Shown here piece after piece: positions 13,972 through 18,967 of a DNA stretch of 18,967 bases. Where the stretch lies: NCBI GenBank assembly GCA_943330925.2, contig CALQJP020000016.1, forward strand, positions 1-18,967, read 5' to 3'. The notes beneath the pieces were generated by a model that worked only from the letters and a program-made list of their open reading frames with translations, was not told the DNA's origin and did not search any database. Made by a program: the position numbers and the translations under genes. How positions within the stretch are numbered: the first letter of the stretch is position 1; each line of letters begins with the position of its first letter. Source of the stretch: Chryseobacterium gleum (GTDB taxonomy: Bacteria > Bacteroidota > Bacteroidia > Flavobacteriales_D > Sanyastnellaceae).

Positions 13972-15176
13972 TTGCGCGAGGGGAACATCATTTCCAATAA
14001 GGTGGGAACACCGTATCCGCTCGAGAATGTGCCACCTCTTCCGCCCAGGCCGGGCTTTCCTGATCTGCCCTCTCCATTGTCAACGATTATACTGGGGATA
14101 AAAGCTTCCGTTTCGGGGGTGCTTTGAATGTTGATTACGGCTCCCTTTCCGCCCTTACCACCTCTGCCGCCGTTACCTCCAATGCCTGCCCGGTATGGAT
14201 CGTCGTAAGGTGCAGCACCTCCTTCCCCGCCCTTTCCGCCGTTGCCACCATTGCCACCACGAGCAATGATTTCGAGCGAAAAATCTTTCGGCGAAAACTC
14301 CTTCCGGTAGGCGTTAACGCCATTGGTTGCCTCAACGATAAGCTTGCTCTTATCAGCGCTTAGAAACAGGTTCACTGTAACTTCAGGCGCATCACCTCCC
14401 GGCTGACCATGAACCCCCTCTGCCCCATCCATACCCTTTGGCGCAATAGCTTGTTTACGTGCATTGGCTCCGTTGGCCGCAGCGAATTTCCAAACGCGAT
14501 GATCGTTGCCGATAAACGGAAAAATCTGTGTATCGTTCAACCACGGCTTACTCGACCACAACACGGAAAGCGAGAAGCTGTGCGGTTGAAGCATATCAAA
14601 TGCAGGAAGATTCACTATCCCCCCGAATACGCGCTGATTATTGAAATAGAGTTCAACACTGTCTGCAGGCACCGGAGCTTTATGATCGGAAGCCTTGTAG
14701 ATGCAGGAAACCCCGTTGACCCATTCCAACCGAATATAAGGTTCGAGGGTGGATGAATATCGTGGCTTCACGTTTTCAGGCAATAAAATTTGAATCGACT
14801 CCAGCGGCGGAATTTTTATTTCAAACACCGATTTCACAAGCGAAAAATCGCGCATCGTTACGCTTATCAGTAACGTGTTGTTGTTTTGTCGTACCTTGAA
14901 AAGATCCACTATCAGTCGATCGCCATCCAAAAGTGCTTGGTCGCTGCTGCAAACCAATTCTTTCCACGGCAGGTTGCCATTGAGATAACCCGGAGTTCTT
15001 CGTTTTCCTCCATTGGTGTAGGTAACTTCACATCCAAACTCCATTGTTCCATCCAAAAACCAGTGGCTTTGGAGGTCGGGGAAAATGCGAATCGATTTGG
15101 GCAAGGATGGATCGGCAAGGGCTTCCGCAACAAGGCAAACCCACAACAAAAAACTCAGAATTAATCTTTGCAGCAT
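13944..15176 (-). CDS. Secreted protein with collagen-like Gly-rich C-terminal region, unknown function
   Basis: The 410-residue protein starts with a signal peptide (MLQRLILSFLLWVCLVAEALA, then DPSLP). Residues ~22-250 form a beta-rich region without a family I recognise. It then becomes glycine-rich in three blocks: APKGMDGAEGVHGQPGGDAP, GGNGGNGGKGGEGGAAPY with GIGGNGGRGGKGGKGA, and GEGRSGKPGLGGRGG. Gly at every third position fits collagen-like or glycine-loop surface folds. There is no T9SS sorting domain, so it is periplasmic or exported another way. The frame extends upstream to TTG 15218, but that codon is the end of a TACATTTG box, so ATG 15176 is chosen; it also gives a clean signal peptide. 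It is divergent from xth and converges on the acyltransferase. Confidence 0.7.
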   Translation of the reverse strand: MLQRLILSFLLWVCLVAEALADPSLPKSIRIFPDLQSHWFLDGTMEFGCEVTYTNGGKRRTPGYLNGNLPWKELVCSSDQALLDGDRLIVDLFKVRQNNNTLLISVTMRDFSLVKSVFEIKIPPLESIQILLPENVKPRYSSTLEPYIRLEWVNGVSCIYKASDHKAPVPADSVELYFNNQRVFGGIVNLPAFDMLQPHSFSLSVLWSSKPWLNDTQIFPFIGNDHRVWKFAAANGANARKQAIAPKGMDGAEGVHGQPGGDAPEVTVNLFLSADKSKLIVEATNGVNAYRKEFSPKDFSLEIIARGGNGGNGGKGGEGGAAPYDDPYRAGIGGNGGRGGKGGKGAVINIQSTPETEAFIPSIIVDNGEGRSGKPGLGGRGGTFSSGYGVPTLLEMMFPSRNYDGLPGEE

Positions 15177-15215
15177 AGGCCCGATTCTAGACTTTTCTTT
15201 CTTTCTTTGAACGCT

Positions 15216-15247
15216 CAAATGTAATCTATGAAAATCGTATCATTCAA
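15216..15247 (-). promoter_or_regulatory. Promoter TTG-N21-TACATTTG of the glycine-rich protein gene
   Basis: TTG at 15247-15245 and a perfect TACATTTG at 15223-15216 on the minus strand. The box lies in the 9-base gap and the first codons of the divergent xth gene. It predicts a ~36-base leader before the ATG at 15176 and shows that the TTG at 15218 is not a start codon. Confidence 0.45.
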
Positions 15248-15992
15248 TGTAAATGGAGTTCGCGCCATTGTAAAGAAAGGCCTTTTCGAATCCATCGCGA
15301 AGATGGATCCGGATGTGTTGTGTTTGCAAGAAACCAAAGCCAACAATGATCAGGTTCGCGAAGCCCTTTTTGGTCTGGAAGGATATGAGGTATTTTCAAG
15401 CGCGGCTGAAAAGGCCGGTTATAGCGGCACTGCCATACTTACCAAATCAAAGCCGTTGAGTGTAAGCTATGGGTTTGGCATTCCGGATCACGACACGCAA
15501 GGACGCACCATCACAGCCGAGTTCGAGAAATTCTACCTGGTGAACACCTATGTGCCAAACAGCGGCGCTGAATTGGTGAAGCTCGACTACCGTCAGACGT
15601 GGGATGTAGCAATGCTGGCCCACCTTCAAAATCTGGAGAAGAAGAAGCCCGTGGTTTGGTGTGGTGACATGAATGTGGCTCATCAGCCCATCGATTTGGC
15701 CAATCCGAAATCGAACTACAATAAGTCGGCCGGCTACACCCAACAGGAAATCGACGGACTCACGCGCATCATGCAGGCCGGATATACCGACACGTTCCGT
15801 CATTTTCATCCGGACACCGTGAAGTACAGCTGGTGGAGCGCGCGCTTTAACTCACGCGCCAAAAACGTAGGCTGGCGCATCGACTATTTCCTTGTTTCCA
15901 ATAATTTGTTACCGGCCATATCCGATGCTTTCATACTGAATGAAGTGGAAGGCAGCGACCACTGCCCGGTAGGCATCAACATCAACATTTGA
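15228..15992 (+). CDS. xth: Exodeoxyribonuclease III (AP endonuclease, EEP family)
   Basis: The 254-residue Mg2+-dependent nuclease cuts DNA at abasic sites and removes 3' blocking groups in base-excision repair. It starts with KIVSFNVNGVRAIVKKGL. Active-site residues are visible: Glu35 in LQETKA, Asp147 and Asn149 in GDMNVAH, and Asp244-His245 in GSDHCPVG. WWSARFNSRAKNVGWRIDYF is the usual DNA-contact segment. Length is normal for the ExoA/XthA group. Its stop codon overlaps the start of the next gene by one base (TGATG). No convincing -7 box was seen for it; the pyrimidine tract TTTCTTTCTTTCTTTG lies just upstream. Confidence 0.96.
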   Translation: MKIVSFNVNGVRAIVKKGLFESIAKMDPDVLCLQETKANNDQVREALFGLEGYEVFSSAAEKAGYSGTAILTKSKPLSVSYGFGIPDHDTQGRTITAEFEKFYLVNTYVPNSGAELVKLDYRQTWDVAMLAHLQNLEKKKPVVWCGDMNVAHQPIDLANPKSNYNKSAGYTQQEIDGLTRIMQAGYTDTFRHFHPDTVKYSWWSARFNSRAKNVGWRIDYFLVSNNLLPAISDAFILNEVEGSDHCPVGININI

Positions 15993-16588
15993 TGAAGCGC
16001 ATAGAACTGCTTTGCTTTGTGCTATTTGGGCTCTCAATTTTGATGGCCTATAACGGCTTGGCTGCTGCCCGTCCAGTTATACTGGTGGCATCGGGCATCA
16101 ATGCACTTTTTTATTTGGTTACGGGAGTTGGTCTTACACGCAACACCTTTTTACCCGCAGCATGGAAGCACACATCACCCGAAATGCGCCCATCGCTCAT
16201 CATGAAGACCGCCTCGGGCATCGTCTTTTCCTTTTGCATACTCGCCATTGCATTCAATGAGCTGTTCGTTCGGTTTTTTACCTCCTTTGCAATCGCTGCA
16301 GTGGTGCTGCTAACCGTTGTGATGTTCTTCTCGATGCGCATGCTGGAAGTAGACCAACCAAAACTCAATCGGGGCATACTATTGCGGTCTAGTGTGCTCA
16401 GCATCGTGTTAACCTTTTACGTTGTTACCCCTCTATCAACCCGACTTAGCTGGCGTTTTGATGATGTCTATTACCGTGAATTGTTGCAATACGCATTGGA
16501 TAATCCGAACGATGAAGATGCGCAGCGTCATCTGCTCGACTATGAAATGCGCATGGAAGGGCAAGTGCCGTTTGAGCCGCTGGAATGA
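15992..16588 (+). CDS. Four-to-five-helix integral membrane protein of unknown function
   Basis: The 198-residue protein has hydrophobic segments at about 5-25, 30-48, 70-90, 94-112 and 128-147, followed by a ~50-residue soluble, acidic C-terminal tail (YALDNPNDEDAQRHLLDYEM). I do not recognise a family. The ATG at 15992 overlaps the xth stop (TGATG), implying translational coupling; the in-frame TTG three bases earlier is not needed. Whether it has a link to DNA repair is unknown; it may simply share the transcript. Its stop is four bases from that of the convergent moaE. Confidence 0.7.
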   Translation: MKRIELLCFVLFGLSILMAYNGLAAARPVILVASGINALFYLVTGVGLTRNTFLPAAWKHTSPEMRPSLIMKTASGIVFSFCILAIAFNELFVRFFTSFAIAAVVLLTVVMFFSMRMLEVDQPKLNRGILLRSSVLSIVLTFYVVTPLSTRLSWRFDDVYYRELLQYALDNPNDEDAQRHLLDYEMRMEGQVPFEPLE

Positions 16589-16592
16589 TTGG

Positions 16593-17027
16593 CTAGGGCG
16601 TTTGGGAAACCCAAACGGCCCCCGATTCTGTGAACTCTTTTTTCCAAATCGGAACCGATTGTTTCAACCTGTTCATGAGTGCCTCACATGCATGGAAAGC
16701 TTCAGTGCGGTGGGGAGCTGAAATACCCGCAATTACAGCAGGCTCACCCGCTTCAACACGCCCTATTCGATGGTACAGCAATACACCTGTTACACCAAAC
16801 TCCTTTCTCAAATCAGCAGCTATTTCAGTCAATGCGTGATGCACCATCGGTTCATAGGCTTCGAATTCAAGATGTGACACCCCCTCGCCTTTCGAACGAT
16901 TGCGCACCGTGCCGACAAATAGAACATGAGCACCACACGAGAGGTTGTGCAAGTCGGCGCGAGCTTCCGATTCGGAGAGCGTTCGCATCGAAAGTTGAAA
17001 GAAGTTATTCGGATTCTCCATTTCCAT
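16593..17027 (-). CDS. moaE: Molybdopterin synthase catalytic subunit MoaE
   Basis: The 144-residue large subunit of molybdopterin synthase transfers sulfur from MoaD thiocarboxylate to precursor Z (cyclic pyranopterin monophosphate) in the cytoplasm. Family marks are GAHVLFVGTVRNRSKGEGVS, LEFEAYEPM, YHRIGRVEAGEPAVIAGISA with PHRTEAF, and MNRLKQSVPIWKKEF. The latter holds the two active-site lysines equivalent to Lys119 and Lys126 of E. coli. The ATG at 17027 is six bases after the moaD stop; an ATG at 17021 is also possible, and the TTG at 17033 is unlikely. The final codons form a perfect hairpin. Third gene of the TauE-moaD-moaE operon. Confidence 0.94.
   Translation of the reverse strand: MEMENPNNFFQLSMRTLSESEARADLHNLSCGAHVLFVGTVRNRSKGEGVSHLEFEAYEPMVHHALTEIAADLRKEFGVTGVLLYHRIGRVEAGEPAVIAGISAPHRTEAFHACEALMNRLKQSVPIWKKEFTESGAVWVSQTP
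16596..16621. terminator. Hairpin at the convergent junction, inside the 3' end of moaE
   Basis: CGTTTGGG-AAA-CCCAAACG is a perfect 8-bp stem with a 3-base loop (16599-16617), extended by GGG/CCC across a one-base bulge. It lies just past the stop of the upstream membrane-protein gene and within the last codons of moaE. No T-tract on either strand, so a bidirectional terminator or 3' stabiliser is only inferred. Confidence 0.45.
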
Positions 17028-17033
17028 ATTCAA

Positions 17034-17276
17034 TTAACCACCGCTCATCGGAGGAAGCACAGCAGCCACATCACCATCGCAAAGCAAGCGGTTTTCGGTG
17101 CAAAGTTTCTCGTTCACCGCAAGAGCATACGCCAGGCCTTCATCAAGATCCGAAAAACGGCTGGCCAATAGGTTGCGAAGATCACTCGTCGAAGCACCTT
17201 CCGGTAACTCCATAGGCATTTGACGAGTGCAGGTGATGTCTTGCGCAACACCGAAAAAGAGAACAGTAATTTTCAT
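17034..17276 (-). CDS. moaD: Molybdopterin synthase sulfur carrier subunit MoaD
   Basis: The 80-residue ubiquitin-like protein begins MKITVLFFGVAQDITCTRQM and ends VAAVLPPMSGG. The C-terminal Gly-Gly is adenylated and thiocarboxylated before the sulfur passes to MoaE. Length and fold pattern fit MoaD. The frame extends upstream for 19 residues (17333), but this lies wholly within the permease gene; the ATG at 17276 overlaps the permease stop in an ATGA arrangement, showing translational coupling. moaE follows after seven bases or fewer. The activating enzyme (MoeB) is not in the window. Confidence 0.93.
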   Translation of the reverse strand: MKITVLFFGVAQDITCTRQMPMELPEGASTSDLRNLLASRFSDLDEGLAYALAVNEKLCTENRLLCDGDVAAVLPPMSGG

Positions 17277-18007
17277 ACGTATTTCGAAAGCGTTCGAATT
17301 GCGGCAAAGATGATAACAACCACCGTCATCCAACGCACAATGCGGTGTGTAAATCGGGCGCTACTCCAAAAAGAACCGAGCAACCCGCCTAAAAAAACTG
17401 CAATGAATAAGGGCATAAGTTCCCATTCCAATTGCCATCCGTTCACGTTGATTTGCATGCTCAAACCAGCCAGAGAGTTCACCAGGATGAATACACTCGA
17501 AGCACCAGCAATCTGCTTGGGGCTTCCCCATCGTGATAAGTAAAGGAAAGGAGCTAGATAGATACCACCACCTATACCTGTTATGCCCGAAACACCGCCA
17601 ATTACAAAAGCCAGCGGAAACATCCACCAGCGGAGCGGCTGCACGGTGAGTTGTTCGGTTGGTTCACGCCGTATGATCATTGCCGCCGCTGCAACCAGCA
17701 AAGCAACCGCAAGCGAAATGAAATAGGTCTTTTCCGAAAGCTGCAAGCTGGAAGTGAAGAGGCACGGCGGAACACTGCAAGCTAAAAGAGCCAGCACACC
17801 GCGCCACACAATCCAGTTGGCCTTGTGAAATTGCAAGGTTCCATTGGCTGTTACGATGGCGTTGCAGCTGAGCGCGGCCATGCGCAACGCCTCTACCGAC
17901 ATCGAAGTCTGAGCAAGAATTGCGAGATACATACTGCCGCCGCCAAAACCGGCAGCACTGTATACAAGGGCTACCAGAAAGAAGAGAAAAGCATAGATGT
18001 AGATCAA
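17273..18007 (-). CDS. TauE/SafE family permease (sulfite/sulfonate exporter-like)
   Basis: The 244-residue inner-membrane protein has about eight helices in two related halves. Each half carries the family's glycine-rich motif: YSAAGFGGGSMYLAIL near the N-terminus and GGVSGITGIGGGIYLAPFLY in the middle, followed by AGASSVFILVNSLAG. The family moves small sulfur-containing or organic anions. Its stop overlaps the moaD start (ATGA), so it heads a TauE-moaD-moaE operon. The only in-frame start before the first helix is TTG at 18007 (no ATG or GTG is available), which gives a normal N-terminus. It is divergent from the pirin gene with a 50-base gap. Substrate unknown; a role in Moco sulfur or anion traffic is inferred from the operon. 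Confidence 0.88.
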   Translation of the reverse strand: MIYIYAFLFFLVALVYSAAGFGGGSMYLAILAQTSMSVEALRMAALSCNAIVTANGTLQFHKANWIVWRGVLALLACSVPPCLFTSSLQLSEKTYFISLAVALLVAAAAMIIRREPTEQLTVQPLRWWMFPLAFVIGGVSGITGIGGGIYLAPFLYLSRWGSPKQIAGASSVFILVNSLAGLSMQINVNGWQLEWELMPLFIAVFLGGLLGSFWSSARFTHRIVRWMTVVVIIFAAIRTLSKYV

Positions 18008-18013
18008 TCTGTT

Positions 18014-18021
18014 TATCTTTG
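18014..18021 (+). promoter_or_regulatory. -7 box TATCTTTG upstream of the pirin gene
   Basis: Full TAnnTTTG match; transcription would start near 18025, about 33 bases before the pirin ATG. A second, weaker candidate CAAATTTG (palindromic, 18030-18037, followed by CGG) could serve either direction in the 50-base divergent gap. Confidence 0.4.
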
Positions 18022-18057
18022 AGTTGTGTCAAATTTGCGGTATAAATCCTTTCCTAC

Positions 18058-18942
18058 ATGGACAGAAAAAACTTTCTCAAAAAAGCACTGACAGGAGCCG
18101 GCGTAATCGCGGCAGGAGGAGCAGTTGCAGCAGTCATTAAAAATGACATCGATGAGCTGAAGCCCATTGATATGAGTAAACAAGTAGGATTTAACCATCA
18201 CCCAGGACACGCTACCGTTATGAACGACAACACTGTATTGCACAAAGCCCAGACCCGCGGAAGCGCCGACTATGGCTGGCTCAAAACAAACTATTCTTTT
18301 TCGTTTGCCAATTATTATAATCCGGACCGCATGAACTTCGGTGCTCTGCGCGTTTTGAACGACGACTTTATTGCTGCGGGAATGGGCTTCAACACCCATC
18401 CACACGACAACATGGAGATTATCACCATACCGCTGCAAGGCGTTGTTGCGCACAAAGACAGCATGGGAAACGCGGGCACCATAACAGCAGGCGAAGTGCA
18501 GGTAATGAGCGCCGGCACGGGCATACAACACAGCGAATTCAACCATTTGAAAGATGTCGATTTGAGACTCTTTCAAATCTGGGTGTTTCCCAACAAAGCG
18601 AATGTGACGCCGCGTTACGACCAGATGCCGTTGCCACTCGAAAAGAAAAACGTGTTGAATCAAATACTTTCACCAAGTCCTGACGATGCAGGAGTATGGA
18701 TTCACCAAGACGCATGGTTTCATTTGGGCACTTTTGATAAAAGCAAGAGCATTCAGTATTCATTGAAGCGCCCCGCCACGAATGGCGTGTATGCGTTCAT
18801 TGTAGAAGGCGACTTTACCATCAACGGCCAAGCACTTAATAAACGCGATGGCTATGGGTTATGGAAATTGAATGAGCTCAACATCACCGCAGATAGCGAT
18901 GAGGCGAGGTTGCTGCTGTTGGAGGTTCCGATGATGGGTTGA
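18058..18942 (+). CDS. Pirin family protein with N-terminal export signal
   Basis: The 294-residue protein is a double-stranded beta-helix (bicupin) pirin. The metal-site residues are visible as His114 and His116 (FNTHPHDNMEI), His158 and Glu160 (SAGTGIQHSEFNH), the same set and spacing as in human pirin and E. coli YhhW. Other marks are HKAQTRGSADYGWLKTNYSF and ALRVLNDDFIAAGMGF. Pirins have quercetinase or redox-regulatory roles and are normally cytoplasmic. Unusually, this one begins MDRKNFLKKALTGAGVIAAG followed by GAVAAVI, which looks like a Tat-type signal with Arg-Lys in place of the twin arginine, or a membrane anchor. It is monocistronic as far as seen and is followed two to four bases after its stop by TGGCGAG repeats. 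Confidence 0.92.
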   Translation: MDRKNFLKKALTGAGVIAAGGAVAAVIKNDIDELKPIDMSKQVGFNHHPGHATVMNDNTVLHKAQTRGSADYGWLKTNYSFSFANYYNPDRMNFGALRVLNDDFIAAGMGFNTHPHDNMEIITIPLQGVVAHKDSMGNAGTITAGEVQVMSAGTGIQHSEFNHLKDVDLRLFQIWVFPNKANVTPRYDQMPLPLEKKNVLNQILSPSPDDAGVWIHQDAWFHLGTFDKSKSIQYSLKRPATNGVYAFIVEGDFTINGQALNKRDGYGLWKLNELNITADSDEARLLLLEVPMMG

Positions 18943-18946
18943 TTAG

Positions 18947-18967
18947 TGGCGAGTGGCGAATGGCGAG
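18947..18967 (+). repeat. Heptamer array TGGCGAG-TGGCGAA-TGGCGAG running off the window
   Basis: Three contiguous units identical to the TGGCGAG/TGGCGAA units at 6523-6550, starting four bases after the pirin stop codon. The array continues beyond the end of the window, so its length is unknown. Confidence 0.9.

Noticed and set aside
15195..15208. TTTC tetranucleotide run before xth as a phase-variable tract
   Set aside because: Only about three units and in a non-coding place; too short to claim.
16679..17215. 178-codon plus-strand ORF
   Set aside because: Antisense to moaE and moaD; basic, low-information composition typical of a shadow frame.
18013..18663. 216-codon minus-strand ORF
   Set aside because: It lies antisense to the well-supported pirin gene, has no recognisable domain, and its peptide looks like a shadow of pirin codons.

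Overview
The window looks like chromosomal DNA of a Bacteroidota bacterium, probably order Flavobacteriales or a near relative. Four things point there: a secreted protein with SprB-like repeats and a C-terminal type IX secretion (T9SS) sorting domain, a DUF3127 gene, absence of obvious Shine-Dalgarno sequences, and several good matches to the Bacteroidota -7 promoter box TAnnTTTG. No tRNA, rRNA, CRISPR array, transposase or prophage gene was found. Gene density is high, and no gap without a gene exceeds about 290 bases.

Layout. Bases 1-426 hold the 3' end of a WYL-domain regulator. On the minus strand follow a tiny His-rich membrane protein, a T9SS-exported cell-surface protein, a hisS plus GlcD-like FAD oxidase pair, a WD40 protein, a RhlE-type DEAD-box helicase and a DUF3127 protein. 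From 8499 to 13971 a plus-strand block carries surface-polysaccharide genes: a membrane-anchored UDP-sugar 4,6-dehydratase (WbpM/CapD type), a WbpD-like N-acetyltransferase, a WbpB-like UDP-sugar 3-dehydrogenase, then cutC and an acyltransferase-3 protein. A convergent glycine-rich secreted protein follows. Next come xth (exonuclease III) coupled to an unknown four-helix membrane protein, and a convergent operon of TauE/SafE permease, moaD and moaE. The window ends with a pirin carrying an export signal.

The dehydratase, acetyltransferase and 3-dehydrogenase would act on UDP-GlcNAc-derived sugars for a lipopolysaccharide or capsule, with the acyltransferase as a possible decorating enzyme. 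MoaD and MoaE make up molybdopterin synthase, and the permease is translationally coupled to them.

The most unusual signal is a dispersed family of short tandem repeats, mostly heptamers of the form TGNNGAN (TGGCGAG, TGGGGAC, TGAGGAC, TGGGTAC) plus an octamer array TGGTGAAR. Three arrays start at, or two to four bases beyond, the stop codon of a gene (rhlE, wbpD-like, pirin), and each has the G-rich strand in the sense direction. Two further arrays sit inside the 5' reading frame of the WD40 gene, where they are either translated as a His/Ser/Pro-rich N-terminal extension or have displaced the original start.
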